A stretch of 64,000 bases of DNA, from positions 1 through 64,000 of the forward strand of contig MWFE01000033.1 in the NCBI GenBank assembly GCA_002071445.1, in the 5' to 3' direction. The DNA comes from Bacteroidetes bacterium ADurb.Bin008. Lineage in GTDB: Bacteria > Bacteroidota > Bacteroidia > Bacteroidales > Tenuifilaceae. Position 1 is the stretch's first letter. Every line of letters begins with the position of its first letter. This document shows positions 27,964 to 39,003 of this stretch, piece by piece. The notes under the pieces were generated by a model. That model was not told where the DNA came from. It made no database searches and saw only the letters and a list, made by a program, of their open reading frames with translations. Both the position numbers and the translations under genes were made by a program.

Positions 27964-28746
27964 ATGCAGCTGGTAAAAACGGTCGAGGAGATAGAACTGC
28001 TCAGGCAGAATGGCGATATCGTTTCACGCACTCTGGCCGAGGTGGGCAGGCATATCCGGCCCGGAGTTTCAACAATCCATCTTGATCGGATTGCCGAAAC
28101 TTTCATCAGGGATCACGGGGCTGAACCCGGATTCCTGGGCTACAATGGGTATCCTAACACCTTGTGCGTTTCGGTTAACGATGCGGTTGTGCACGGAATT
28201 CCCTCCAAGAGGGAACTCAGGAACGGAGACATTGTATCCATCGACTGCGGGACCAAAATGCACGGCTACTACGGCGATTCAGCCTATACCTTTACAGTGG
28301 GAGAGGTGTCGAAGGAAGTGCAAAAACTCCTGAATATTACCAAAGAGTGCTTGAGTTTGGGTATTCTGGAGGCCGTTGACGGAGCACGGGTGGGCAATAT
28401 ATCCCAATCGGTGCAGGATCATGCCGAGAGGAGTGGCTTTTCTGTAGTTCGTGAGTTGGTTGGACACGGATTAGGGTCGAAAATGCACGAGAAACCCGAA
28501 GTGCCAAACTATGGGAAAAGAGGTTCGGGTCCCAGGCTCTATGAAGGCATGGTGATTTGCATTGAACCCATGATTAACATGGGGAAAAGGCAGGTTTACC
28601 AGTGTGAAGACGGATGGACAATCAGAACTTTTGATGGCAAGCCATCGGCCCATTTCGAACTCACCGTGGTTGTTCGCAAAGATAAACCAGAGCTGCTATC
28701 AACATTCAAATATGTTGAAGAAGTATTGCAAAAAAAAAATAACTAG
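27964..28746 (+). CDS. map: methionine aminopeptidase, type I
   Basis: Removes the initiator methionine from new proteins with a two-metal centre. I use the ATG at 27964 (260 residues, MQLVKTVEEIELLRQ); a GTG one codon earlier is also open. Metal ligands are visible in order: Asp in VSIDCGTKMHGYYGDSAYTF (two aspartates), His in GHGLGSKMHEKPEV, Glu in CIEPMINMG and Glu in SAHFELTVVV. Pita-bread fold. Sits 27 bases after secY and 6 before infA. Confidence 0.97.
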   Translation: MQLVKTVEEIELLRQNGDIVSRTLAEVGRHIRPGVSTIHLDRIAETFIRDHGAEPGFLGYNGYPNTLCVSVNDAVVHGIPSKRELRNGDIVSIDCGTKMHGYYGDSAYTFTVGEVSKEVQKLLNITKECLSLGILEAVDGARVGNISQSVQDHAERSGFSVVRELVGHGLGSKMHEKPEVPNYGKRGSGPRLYEGMVICIEPMINMGKRQVYQCEDGWTIRTFDGKPSAHFELTVVVRKDKPELLSTFKYVEEVLQKKNN

Positions 28747-28752
28747 GCAAGT

Positions 28753-28971
28753 ATGGCAAAGCAACCCGCCATAGAGAAAGACGGAACCATTATTGAAGCG
28801 CTATCCAATGCAATGTTTAGGGTAGAGTTGGATAATGGCCATGTGATTACTGCCCATATATCGGGCAAAATGCGAATGCATTACATTAAGATACTTCCCG
28901 GAGATAAGGTTAAGGTAGAAATGTCGCCCTATGACCTTACAAAAGGACGGATTTCGTTTCGCTATAAATAG
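28753..28971 (+). CDS. infA: translation initiation factor IF-1
   Basis: OB-fold factor that binds the 30S A site during initiation. 72 residues, [20 protein letters not shown] followed by [20 protein letters not shown] and the C-terminal [11 protein letters not shown]. Lies between map and rpmJ as in many bacteria. Confidence 0.97.
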   Translation: MAKQPAIEKDGTIIEALSNAMFRVELDNGHVITAHISGKMRMHYIKILPGDKVKVEMSPYDLTKGRISFRYK

Positions 28972-28997
28972 TTTACAATGATAAAAGGATAACTGCA

Positions 28998-29114
28998 ATG
29001 AAAGTAAGAACATCAGTTAAAAAGCGGAGTGACGATTGTCAAATCGTGAGGCGCAAAGGCCGTTTGTACGTGATAAACAAAAAAAATCCCAAGTTCAAAC
29101 AACGCCAAGGATAA
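28998..29114 (+). CDS. rpmJ: 50S ribosomal protein L36, zinc-free form
   Basis: A 38-residue frame, short enough to be missed by length cut-offs. It reads [14 protein letters not shown] and ends NPKFKQRQG, the L36 pattern. The zinc-binding Cys/Cys/Cys/His set of the classical form is lost: only Cys-14 remains, with Ser, Asn and Phe in the other places, so this is the zinc-independent (C-minus) type. It lies 26 bases after infA and 40 before rpsM. Confidence 0.95.
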   Translation: MKVRTSVKKRSDDCQIVRRKGRLYVINKKNPKFKQRQG

Positions 29115-29154
29115 TTTATTAACTTTGTACCCTAATTTTTTTAAGTGAGAAAAT

Positions 29155-29532
29155 ATGGCACGAATTGTAGGTGTTGACTTACCAAAAAACAAACGAGGCG
29201 AGGTAGCCCTTACCTATATTTACGGTATAGGTCGTAGCAGCGCCCGTAAAATTCTAACAGGCGCGGGAGTGGATTTCGATGTGAAGGTGAAAGATTGGAC
29301 AGATGAGAATATCAACCAAATCCGGAGCATCTTAAACGAGGGGTATAAGGTAGAGGGTGAACTGCGCTCAAGCGTTCAGCTTAGCATCAAACGCTTGATG
29401 GATATTGGATGTTACCGGGGTATTCGCCATCGTTTAGGCTTACCTGTAAGAGGACAAAGCACTAAGAACAATGCAAGAACCCGGAAAGGAAGAAAGAAAA
29501 CGGTTGCCAATAAAAAGAAAGCAACTAAATAG
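29155..29532 (+). CDS. rpsM: 30S ribosomal protein S13
   Basis: 30S head protein that bridges to L5 and contacts P-site tRNA through its tail. 125 residues: [20 protein letters not shown], helix-two-turn-helix [11 protein letters not shown], and the basic tail [18 protein letters not shown]. First gene of the alpha block; the 40-base gap before it has no clear promoter. Confidence 0.97.
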   Translation: MARIVGVDLPKNKRGEVALTYIYGIGRSSARKILTGAGVDFDVKVKDWTDENINQIRSILNEGYKVEGELRSSVQLSIKRLMDIGCYRGIRHRLGLPVRGQSTKNNARTRKGRKKTVANKKKATK

Positions 29533-29543
29533 TACATAAGATT

Positions 29544-29933
29544 ATGGCAAAGAAAACAGGAACAGCAAGAAAAAAGGTTGTAAAGGTTGAGCCCGTGGGA
29601 CAGGCACACGTCCACTCTTCGTTTAACAATATTATCGTCTCCATTACCAATGCAACAGGCCAGGTTATCTCTTGGTCCTCTGCTGGTAAAATGGGCTTCA
29701 GGGGTTCGAAAAAGAATACCCCGTATGCTGCACAAACAGCAGCTGCCGATTGTGCGAAGGTTGCCTTTGACATGGGATTGAGAAAGATTAAGGTTTTTGT
29801 TAAAGGGCCGGGATCGGGCCGTGAGTCGGCAATCCGCACATTGCACTCGGCCGGGCTTGAGGTAACCGAAATCGTTGATGTTACCCCGCTTCCGCACAAC
29901 GGATGCCGCCCTCCCAAAAGGCGAAGAGTATAA
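29544..29933 (+). CDS. rpsK: 30S ribosomal protein S11
   Basis: Platform protein that forms part of the mRNA exit channel, close to the anti-SD region. 129 residues: [20 protein letters not shown] and the C-terminal [18 protein letters not shown]. Eleven bases after rpsM. Confidence 0.97.
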   Translation: MAKKTGTARKKVVKVEPVGQAHVHSSFNNIIVSITNATGQVISWSSAGKMGFRGSKKNTPYAAQTAAADCAKVAFDMGLRKIKVFVKGPGSGRESAIRTLHSAGLEVTEIVDVTPLPHNGCRPPKRRRV

Positions 29934-29971
29934 TAATGGCTTGATATTTACATAAATTAAAATAGAAAGGA

Positions 29972-30580
29972 ATGGCAAGATATACTGGACCAAGAACTAA
30001 GATTGCTAGGAAGTTTGGAGAACCCATTTTTGGACCCGATAAAGTGCTCGAAAAAAAGAACTACCCTCCCGGAATGCACGGTAGTACTAAAAAACGCAGA
30101 AAGGTTTCGGAATATGGGGTCCAGCTACAGGAAAAGCAGAAAGCCAAATTCATCTACGGAATGCTTGAAAGGCAGTTCTCAAACCTTTTCGAAAAAGCAT
30201 CCCGCATGCAGGGTGTAACCGGTGTAACGCTTTTACAACTTCTCGAATCCCGTCTCGATAACGTGGTTTACCGCTTGGGAATTGCCCCAACCAGGGCAGC
30301 TGCCAGGCAGTTGGTCAGCCACAGGCACATCTCCGTGAATGGGAAAATTGTGAACATCCCCTCTTTCTCACTGAAACCGGGTGATGTTGTGGCTGTAAGG
30401 GAGAAATCCAAATCGCTTGAAGTAATTACCGATTCCCTGTCCACAAATCGATACTCAAAGTACTCGTGGCTCGAGTGGGATAAGGATCAACTGGTTGGAA
30501 AATACTTGAACAACCCTGAGCGCTCCGATATCCCCGAGAACATTAAGGAACAGCTGATTGTTGAACTTTACTCCAAGTAA
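29972..30580 (+). CDS. rpsD: 30S ribosomal protein S4
   Basis: Assembly-initiator protein of the 30S body and accuracy determinant at the mRNA entry. 202 residues: [20 protein letters not shown], then [20 protein letters not shown] and the S4 RNA-binding domain [20 protein letters not shown]. The N-terminal zinc-type cysteines of some S4 proteins are absent. Follows rpsK after 38 bases. Confidence 0.97.
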   Translation: MARYTGPRTKIARKFGEPIFGPDKVLEKKNYPPGMHGSTKKRRKVSEYGVQLQEKQKAKFIYGMLERQFSNLFEKASRMQGVTGVTLLQLLESRLDNVVYRLGIAPTRAAARQLVSHRHISVNGKIVNIPSFSLKPGDVVAVREKSKSLEVITDSLSTNRYSKYSWLEWDKDQLVGKYLNNPERSDIPENIKEQLIVELYSK

Positions 30581-30592
30581 ATAATTATCCCA

Positions 30593-31585
30593 ATGGCAAT
30601 TCTGGCATTTCAAAAACCCGATAAGGTTATTATGCTCGATGCTACCGAAACTTACAGCAAGTTCGAGTTTCGTCCGCTAGAGCCAGGGTACGGAATAACG
30701 GTGGGCAACGCCCTCCGAAGGATCCTGATCAACTCCTTGGAAGGATATGCTATCACAAGCATAAAAATTTCAGGGGTAGATCACGAGTTCTCCGTTATAC
30801 CCGGAGTAATTCAAGACGTAACCGAAATTATACTTAATCTTAAACAAATTCGGTTTAAACGTATAGCTGAGGAAGTTGAGGAAGAAAAGGTAACCGTAGT
30901 CATTTCCGGACAGAACGAGTTCAAGGCCGGTTTCCTATCCAATTTCCTAACAGGATTTAAAGTGCTCAACCCCGATTTTGTCATCTGCACAATGGAGCCT
31001 GACGTCAAATTGGAGATTCAGGTGACCATCAGGAAAGGCAGGGGATATATCCCGGCTGAGGAAAACAAGGTTGAAGATGCCGAATTTGGTGTAATACCCA
31101 TAGATTCAATTCATACTCCCATACGAAACGTGAAGTATGAAATAGAGAACTACAGGGTGGAGCAAAAAACCGACTATGAAAAGTTAATAATTGAGATTAT
31201 TACCGACGGAAGTATTCATCCCAAGGAGGCTTTGAAAGAAGCAGCAAAAATTCTTATTTACCACTTCATGCTGTTCTCCGACGAGAAGATAACCTTGGAT
31301 GTTGACGATAGTTTTTCCAATGAGGAGTTTGATGAGGAGGTTCTTCACATGCGACAGCTTCTCAAAACAAAATTGGTTGACCTTGACCTCTCCGTTAGGG
31401 CACTTAATTGCCTCAAGGCAGCCGATGTTGAAACGTTGGGCGATTTGGTTAAGTTTAACAAGAATGACCTGCTGAAATTCAGGAATTTCGGAAAGAAATC
31501 GCTTACAGAGCTGGAAGACCTTTTGGCAAGTAAAAACTTATCTTTCAGGATGGATACATCAAAATATAAACTTGACAAGGAATAA
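30593..31585 (+). CDS. rpoA: RNA polymerase alpha subunit
   Basis: Dimerising subunit that nucleates RNA polymerase assembly. 330 residues. The N-terminal domain has [21 protein letters not shown] (about 28-48). A linker follows near 235-250. The C-terminal DNA- and activator-binding domain has [23 protein letters not shown] and the [19 protein letters not shown] helix-hairpin-helix. Twelve bases after rpsD and five before rplQ. Confidence 0.98.
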   Translation: MAILAFQKPDKVIMLDATETYSKFEFRPLEPGYGITVGNALRRILINSLEGYAITSIKISGVDHEFSVIPGVIQDVTEIILNLKQIRFKRIAEEVEEEKVTVVISGQNEFKAGFLSNFLTGFKVLNPDFVICTMEPDVKLEIQVTIRKGRGYIPAEENKVEDAEFGVIPIDSIHTPIRNVKYEIENYRVEQKTDYEKLIIEIITDGSIHPKEALKEAAKILIYHFMLFSDEKITLDVDDSFSNEEFDEEVLHMRQLLKTKLVDLDLSVRALNCLKAADVETLGDLVKFNKNDLLKFRNFGKKSLTELEDLLASKNLSFRMDTSKYKLDKE

Positions 31586-31590
31586 CTACG

Positions 31591-32223
31591 ATGAGACACA
31601 ATAAGAAAGGAAATCACCTCGGACGTACCGCCTCTCACCGTAAGGCTATGATGGCAAATATGGCTACATCGCTCATTATGCATAAGCGAATCAAGACAAC
31701 CGTTGCTAAAGCCAAGGCCCTTAGGGTGTATGTAGAACCACTGATTACAAAGAGTAAAAACGATACAACTCACTCAAGGAGAACAGTTTTTGCCTATTTA
31801 AAAAACAAGCACGCCGTAACCGAACTCTTCAGAGAGGTTGCCGTTAAGGTGGCCGATAGACCGGGTGGATACACCCGAATTCTGAAAACCGGAAACCGGT
31901 TTGGCGACAACGCCGAGATGTGCTTAATTGAACTGGTTGACTACAACACAACCTACACCACACAAAAGGAAGAGGTTAAGCAAAAAGCTAAACGTACCCG
32001 TAGGGGTAAAGGGAAAACTGGGGAAGAGGCTGTTGAAAAACAACCCAAAGAGGTGAAAGAGAAGGAAATCCCTGCAGAAGAAGTGAAGGAAGAGATTATT
32101 GAGACACCCGCTGCTCAGGCAGAGGAGGGTACAGTAGAGGAAGAAGCACCACAGGAAGAAACTAAAAACGACGAAACAGACGCTGAGCAGGCCGAAGATA
32201 AAGAGAACGAGGCCGGTGCGTAG
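31591..32223 (+). CDS. rplQ: 50S ribosomal protein L17 with a long acidic/basic tail
   Basis: Large-subunit protein near the tunnel exit. The first roughly 118 residues are canonical ([40 protein letters not shown]). They are followed by about 90 extra residues: first Lys/Arg-rich ([15 protein letters not shown]), then strongly Glu-rich with Ala and Pro to the end. E. coli L17 has 127 residues. The tail is low-complexity and probably disordered. Last gene of the supercluster, followed by a strong terminator. Confidence 0.95.
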   Translation: MRHNKKGNHLGRTASHRKAMMANMATSLIMHKRIKTTVAKAKALRVYVEPLITKSKNDTTHSRRTVFAYLKNKHAVTELFREVAVKVADRPGGYTRILKTGNRFGDNAEMCLIELVDYNTTYTTQKEEVKQKAKRTRRGKGKTGEEAVEKQPKEVKEKEIPAEEVKEEIIETPAAQAEEGTVEEEAPQEETKNDETDAEQAEDKENEAGA

Positions 32224-32238
32224 CATATAGAATTGATT

Positions 32239-32282
32239 AAGGACAATACTTTCGGCTGTGCTGAAAGTATTGTCCTTTTTTT
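32239..32282 (+). terminator. terminator of the ribosomal supercluster
   Basis: A 13-bp perfect stem (GGACAATACTTTC at 32241-32253, pairing with 32262-32274; eight-base loop) is followed by a run of seven T. It lies 16 bases after the rplQ stop and separates the cluster from eno. Confidence 0.92.
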
Positions 32283-32320
32283 GTAACTTTACAGCCGGCT
32301 AATAACTTTTAAAAACATAA

Positions 32321-33613
<1,293 letters not shown>

Positions 33614-33628
33614 AACCCCACTTTCCAT

Positions 33629-33662
33629 AAGGGCTTGCCAACGCTTGGTAAGCCCTTTTTTT
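33629..33662 (+). terminator. terminator after eno
   Basis: AAGGGCTTGCCAA and TTGGTAAGCCCTT form a perfect 13-bp stem with a CGC-type loop, followed by a T-run. It ends eno transcription just before the decarboxylase gene. Confidence 0.9.
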
Positions 33663-33681
33663 ATATCTTCACAAGAAAAAA

Positions 33682-35586
33682 ATGCCTTTCCACGGACTAG
33701 CCGAATTTGTTACATTGCTCGAGAACAAGGGCATGTTGATTCGTATCAAAGAATTCGTTGATCCCGTTTTGGAAATCAGCGAGATTACCGATAGGTTCTC
33801 CAAGGAGCCCGGTGGAGGGAAAGCTCTCCTTTTCGAGAATACGGGTACGGAATACCCTGTTCTGACCAACGCTTTTGGCTCGGATGAGCGGATGGCGCTG
33901 GCTTTGGGCTATGGGCATCCCGATGAGATGGCCGGACGGCTTGACGACCTGTTCTCTGCTCTAACTTCGCCCAAACGCACCTGGATTGAGAAAGTAAGAA
34001 TGCTGCCAAAACTACGAATGGTGGCCCGTTGGATGCCCAAAATCCTTTCGGGTCGAGGCGAATGCCAACAAGTAGTGCACATGGAGCCGGACTTGAGCAA
34101 ACTGCCCATACTAAAATGCTGGCCTTTCGATGGTGGTAGATTTATCACACTGCCCATGGTGAATACCAGGGACCCCAATACAGGAATCAGGAATGTGGGC
34201 ATGTACCGTATGCAGGTATTTGCTGAGAACCTTACGGGCATGCACTGGCATCGGCATAAAACGGGGGCAAGGCATTATGCCGAGTACGCCAAAAGGGGCG
34301 AAAGAATGCCCATTGCCGTTGCGTTGGGTGGCGACCCGGTTTATACCTATGCTTCCACAGCACCGCTACCCGATAATGTAAATGAATACCTGTTGGCGGG
34401 ATTTATTAGAAAGAAGAGAGTGAAGTTGGTAAAGGGCATTACTGTTGATATTGAAATTCCTGCCGATGCTGATATTATCATTGAGGGGTATGTTGATCCG
34501 GTAGAAAACATGGCATGGGAAGGCCCCTTTGGCGATCATACCGGATTTTACTCTCTGGCCGATTGGTATCCGAAATTTCATGTTACCTGTATTACAAGTA
34601 AACGGGATGCCATTTATCCTGCCACTATTGTTGGTATTCCACCCATGGAGGACAGCTATTTGGCCAAAATAACAGAGCGCTTGTTCTTAAGCCCCATTAA
34701 ATTGGCCATTGTACCCGAGGTGGTGGATATGTTTCTGCCCGTTGAGGGGGTTGCCCATAATATTGCCATTGTGAAAATTAACAAATCGTATCCCGGACAG
34801 GCTTATAAAGTGGCCAATGCTTTCTGGGGAGCCGGGCAGATGATGTTTAACAAGATAATGGTGATTGTGAGCAGTAATATTGATATCCGCAATCCCCAGG
34901 CAGTTGCTGAAGAGATAACCATCCATTTCAATCCCGAAAGCGATATGTACATTGGTCGGGGGCCACTCGACGTGTTGGACCATGCATCGGTTAAGGCAGG
35001 TGTAGGGGGTAAAATGCTGATCGATGCTACTGAAAAAATGCCCGAGGAGGCAGAAACCATAACGCCTGTTCCTTTGCCCGATGCGGCACTACTGGCAAAA
35101 GCGTTTAATGAGTTCCCTGAAGCCGAATATTCGTTGAATACTAGCCTTTTATTGCGGGGTATATCAGCGCTTATCGTTGCAGTTGATAAATCCCGAGGAA
35201 TTTCTGCGAAGCAATTCGCTTCGCAATTGGCCGCAGTGAGCAAAGAGCTGCTGCCGAAAATCATCCTGTACGTTGACCACGAGTTGAATCCGGAGGATAT
35301 ACCCCGCGTTTGCTGGTATGCCACTGCCAATATCGATCCCGCACGCGATTGCTTTTACGTTGATGCAGATAACATCCGCCTACCCTGTTTGATGATAGAC
35401 GGAACACGAAAGTCGTTCCCCATGGACTCATTCAACCGTCCCTGGCCAAATATCGTTGTATCGGACGAGGATACCATAAGGGCCATTGATGCAAAATGGG
35501 AAAGTTTTAATATTGGTAAATTTATCCAATCGCCGTCAAGAAGCATATTTCAGTTGGGCTCCGGAAGCGAAGTTGTGATGAAATAG
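33682..35586 (+). CDS. UbiD-family prenylated-FMN decarboxylase
   Basis: Non-oxidative decarboxylase of the UbiD family, which uses prenylated FMN made by a UbiX partner. 634 residues, the long type seen in Bacteroidota. Seen: the cofactor segment RNVGMYRMQV with Arg-176 and the EGPFGDHTGFY motif with Glu-280 and Asp-285, corresponding to the catalytic Arg/Glu/acid set known in this family. It may act in menaquinone synthesis, or on another aromatic acid; sequence alone does not decide. No ubiX lies nearby. It starts 20 bases after the eno terminator. Confidence 0.87.
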   Translation: MPFHGLAEFVTLLENKGMLIRIKEFVDPVLEISEITDRFSKEPGGGKALLFENTGTEYPVLTNAFGSDERMALALGYGHPDEMAGRLDDLFSALTSPKRTWIEKVRMLPKLRMVARWMPKILSGRGECQQVVHMEPDLSKLPILKCWPFDGGRFITLPMVNTRDPNTGIRNVGMYRMQVFAENLTGMHWHRHKTGARHYAEYAKRGERMPIAVALGGDPVYTYASTAPLPDNVNEYLLAGFIRKKRVKLVKGITVDIEIPADADIIIEGYVDPVENMAWEGPFGDHTGFYSLADWYPKFHVTCITSKRDAIYPATIVGIPPMEDSYLAKITERLFLSPIKLAIVPEVVDMFLPVEGVAHNIAIVKINKSYPGQAYKVANAFWGAGQMMFNKIMVIVSSNIDIRNPQAVAEEITIHFNPESDMYIGRGPLDVLDHASVKAGVGGKMLIDATEKMPEEAETITPVPLPDAALLAKAFNEFPEAEYSLNTSLLLRGISALIVAVDKSRGISAKQFASQLAAVSKELLPKIILYVDHELNPEDIPRVCWYATANIDPARDCFYVDADNIRLPCLMIDGTRKSFPMDSFNRPWPNIVVSDEDTIRAIDAKWESFNIGKFIQSPSRSIFQLGSGSEVVMK

Positions 35587-35626
35587 GGTGCTTTTGTGAT
35601 TTTTTTTTTGTTATTTTGCCCTCGTC

Positions 35627-38600
35627 ATGAAAAGGTTGCCGGCCCATTTATCACTTAGTCTCCTTTTTATTTTTCATTCGCTTATAGCTGCCATTGCCAG
35701 CCCCCCAGCGAGCAGGGTTGACCTTTTCAATATTGAGAATGGCTTGTCGCAAACGGCGGTATTATGCCTGCTTCACGATTCATACGGTTTCATTTGGATT
35801 GGCACCCAAGACGGACTTAACCGATTTGACGGTTACGGTTTTACCGTATTCAGGAACCACCCGCTGGACAAAACCTCGTTGCCCAATAATTATATCAATT
35901 CCCTATGCGAAGATCACAATGGGAACCTTTGGGTGGGAACGTGGAATGGCCTAAGTCGATACGACCGCAATCAGGACATCTTTATCAATTACTTTCACAA
36001 CACCGAGAGTGAAAATTCATTAAGCCACAACAGAATTTACTATGTGTTTTGCGATAGACAGGGGGTAATATGGGTTAAAACCATCGCTTCTTTAGATAGG
36101 TACGACCCGGAGACGGATTCGTTTGTAAGATACCCTCACTATAGCGATATTTTCACCTTCTCATCAGAAAATAACGATTTTGATATTTTTGAAGATAGCC
36201 AAAACAGGCTTTGGGTTGGTACCAAAGAGGGTCTAATGCTTTTCGATAGGCAGATGGGCCTATTCAAACGGTATCAGCATGACCCATCAAAGAAAAACTC
36301 TCTGAGCAGCAATAGGGTTAAGGATATCTTTGAAGATGCTGAGGGTAATATTTGGGTGGCTACCAACAGAGGTTTAAATCTCCTTGACTTCAAAAATGGA
36401 AGTTTTACTAGGTTTTTACATGTTCCCGGCGACCCAAATAGCCTCCCGGATGATGCATTGAATACGATTTTTCAGGATAAACAGGGAACCATTTGGATTG
36501 GATCGGAACAGGGAGTATGCAGTTTTGACCCACAAAAGAGAATTTTTAGCCCTCAGGTATTTTATCACAGGGGTAACGAACTCTATGCCACTTCGATCAC
36601 CTCATTCGTTGAGGATAATACTGATATCCTTTGGGTTGGATCATTAATGGGACTTATTAAGTGGGATAAGAAATCCCAAAAATTTAATCTGTACGATAAA
36701 TATCCCGATGGGACCAATATCTTTTCGAGCAACTATGTGGCATCACTGTTTGAGGATGAAAAGGGAGCTGTTTGGGTTGGTACGTGGGGAACCGGATTAT
36801 TCCATTTCGATAGGAAAACGTTACGAACCCAAAAATTTTCTGAATCGTCAAGAGACTACAACATCTGCAACGATTATGTCCACGTAATCTATCGAACGGT
36901 TGGCAATCAACTGCTGATTGGTACACGAAACGGAGTTCAAAGGTATGTTCTTGAAAATCATTCGTTTGTTGACCTTTTCGGTTCTCTCGATCAGCATTTC
37001 CGCATTTTATTCAACGACAACAGGGTGTACGATATGCTTGAGGATTCCAAAGGAAACCTTTGGATAGCAACGCATGTAGGATTGCATTGCTATAATGGCA
37101 AAGGTATTACAAGCTATTACCATTCGCCGGCTGATTCAACATCTTTGTCATCCAACGAAATACATGCCCTTGCGCTTGACGGGAATACCTTATGGGTGGG
37201 CACATTTAATGGGTTGAATAGAATTAACCTTGATAATTTTGAAATAAAACGGTATAAGGAATCGCCTCGCTATAGCCCGGGAGACTTGATAGCTAACGAT
37301 ATTGTAAGCTTGATACTTAGTTCCAATGGGGTGTTGTGGGTGGGTACATCATCGGGTTTGCAGTATTATATTCCCGGGCAGGATGCTTTTGCTCTTTATA
37401 CCGTATCCGATGGGCTGCCCAATAACCTGATTAATTCCATGCAGGAAGATAGATCGGGGAAAATTTGGGTGAGCACCAATTGGGGCCTGGCAGCAATTAA
37501 CCCGGAAGATAATACCATTACACCGTACGGAGTTAACGATGGGCTTCAAAGCTATGAATTCAATACCGGAGCAAGCCACAAGTCGAAATCTGGGGAGCTG
37601 TTTTTTGGCGGTATTGCGGGCTTTAACGCTTTTTACCCCGATTCATTGAAACACAATACAACTATTCCTCCCGTCGTCATTTCTTCATTTGAGATAATTA
37701 GCTTTACGGGCAGGAAGGCTATACCCATACAGGGGAAAAAGGAGATAGTTATTAGCGATAACTTTTCGCTTATCAACATTGAATTTGCTGCCCTTGACTT
37801 TACACATCCCGAGAAGAATTGCTATAAATATGAAATGGAGGGCCTTGAAAATGAGTGGGTGGATTTGGGAACTAAGCGCTCGGCTTCTTTCTCAAACTTA
37901 AGGGAAGGGACTTATGTGTTTAGGGTTATTGGCTCCAATAGCGATGGCGTATGGAACGAGGAGGGTGTCTCGCTTCGGATTGTAGTAAAAGTTAAGTTTT
38001 GGAAATCGAAGGTAGCCTTTGTTATTTACACCTTCCTTCTGGTAGTATCACTGGTAATATTCCTGAGAACCCGAAACAAGATGTTAAGGAAAACCAATCG
38101 GCTTCTCAAAGAGAGGGAAAGTACCATGAAGGAGATTGAATTGCAAAAAGAGGAACTTTTCTTAAAAAATAAAAGTATTACCGATAGCATACACTACGCA
38201 AAACGCATACAGGAGGCGTTAATACCAACCGAGGCATTTTTCAAGTCAATACTTCCCGACTCTTTTATACTCAATATGCCAAAGGATATCGTGAGCGGGG
38301 ATTTCTATTGGATAAACGAAACGAAGAACAAGATTTTCGTTGCAGTAATCGATTGTACAGGCCATGGTGTTCCCGGTGCGTTTATGTCGATAATTGGAAT
38401 AGAATTGCTGAGGAACTTAACAAATAACCTTGGAATTAATAATTCTGCAGAGATTTTGAACCGACTTGACAGGGGTATTAACGAAATATTCTCAAATGAT
38501 GTTGACGATTACATGACTAAGGTTAAGGATGGGATGGATGTATCGTTTTGCGTAATCGATAAGGAGTTGAATACCATGCAGTTTGCAGGTGCTTTTAACA

Positions 38601-38953
38601 GTCTCTACCTGATCAGGGATAGCAAGCTCACCGAGATTAAAGGTGACAGGTATACAGTAGGAGTGGGTGGAGAGCAAGAAAATCCGTTGTTCACTAGCCA
38701 TTCCATGGACCTTAAGCCCGATGATATGATTTATCTCTTTACCGATGGCTACATTGACCAATTTGGAGGTAGTGAAGGTAAGAAATTCAAATTCCGACGA
38801 TTCAGATACCTTTTGCTCAATATCCATAAATTGCCTTTGGAAGAGCAGAAAAAGCAGCTACACGAAGCCATTAACGATTGGCGAGGAGCACATGAGCAAG
38901 TTGATGATATACTGATAATTGGTATAAAAACTGATTTGAGCTGTTTCTTCTAA
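35627..38953 (+). CDS. two-propeller sensor fused to a SpoIIE-type PP2C phosphatase
   Basis: Probable membrane receptor with a serine/threonine phosphatase output. Signal peptide about 1-24. I count 14 Reg_prop repeats of the form (I/L)W-(I/V)GT-x-x-GL-x-x-(F/Y)D between residues 54 and 665, enough for two seven-bladed beta-propellers as in hybrid two-component sensors. A Y_Y_Y domain follows (about 700-785), one transmembrane helix (about 792-812) and a short coiled coil. The SpoIIE domain (about 850-1105) keeps its metal ligands: SGDFYW (about 889), DCTGHGVPGA (about 908), LFTDGYIDQFGG and the final VDDILIIG. There is no kinase or AraC domain, which is where it departs from classical HTCS proteins. 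Convergent with a degenerate hybrid kinase at 39004. Confidence 0.9.
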   Translation: MKRLPAHLSLSLLFIFHSLIAAIASPPASRVDLFNIENGLSQTAVLCLLHDSYGFIWIGTQDGLNRFDGYGFTVFRNHPLDKTSLPNNYINSLCEDHNGNLWVGTWNGLSRYDRNQDIFINYFHNTESENSLSHNRIYYVFCDRQGVIWVKTIASLDRYDPETDSFVRYPHYSDIFTFSSENNDFDIFEDSQNRLWVGTKEGLMLFDRQMGLFKRYQHDPSKKNSLSSNRVKDIFEDAEGNIWVATNRGLNLLDFKNGSFTRFLHVPGDPNSLPDDALNTIFQDKQGTIWIGSEQGVCSFDPQKRIFSPQVFYHRGNELYATSITSFVEDNTDILWVGSLMGLIKWDKKSQKFNLYDKYPDGTNIFSSNYVASLFEDEKGAVWVGTWGTGLFHFDRKTLRTQKFSESSRDYNICNDYVHVIYRTVGNQLLIGTRNGVQRYVLENHSFVDLFGSLDQHFRILFNDNRVYDMLEDSKGNLWIATHVGLHCYNGKGITSYYHSPADSTSLSSNEIHALALDGNTLWVGTFNGLNRINLDNFEIKRYKESPRYSPGDLIANDIVSLILSSNGVLWVGTSSGLQYYIPGQDAFALYTVSDGLPNNLINSMQEDRSGKIWVSTNWGLAAINPEDNTITPYGVNDGLQSYEFNTGASHKSKSGELFFGGIAGFNAFYPDSLKHNTTIPPVVISSFEIISFTGRKAIPIQGKKEIVISDNFSLINIEFAALDFTHPEKNCYKYEMEGLENEWVDLGTKRSASFSNLREGTYVFRVIGSNSDGVWNEEGVSLRIVVKVKFWKSKVAFVIYTFLLVVSLVIFLRTRNKMLRKTNRLLKERESTMKEIELQKEELFLKNKSITDSIHYAKRIQEALIPTEAFFKSILPDSFILNMPKDIVSGDFYWINETKNKIFVAVIDCTGHGVPGAFMSIIGIELLRNLTNNLGINNSAEILNRLDRGINEIFSNDVDDYMTKVKDGMDVSFCVIDKELNTMQFAGAFNSLYLIRDSKLTEIKGDRYTVGVGGEQENPLFTSHSMDLKPDDMIYLFTDGYIDQFGGSEGKKFKFRRFRYLLLNIHKLPLEEQKKQLHEAINDWRGAHEQVDDILIIGIKTDLSCFF

Positions 38954-39003
38954 AACCAGCTTTCGGAAAAAAGAGGGTTAGGTCAATAGGGTAAAGGATT
39001 CTG

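Noticed and set aside
35587..35626. TTATTTTG before the propeller-phosphatase gene as a promoter
   Set aside because: One mismatch in the key A position and a low-complexity T-run around it; not strong enough to list.
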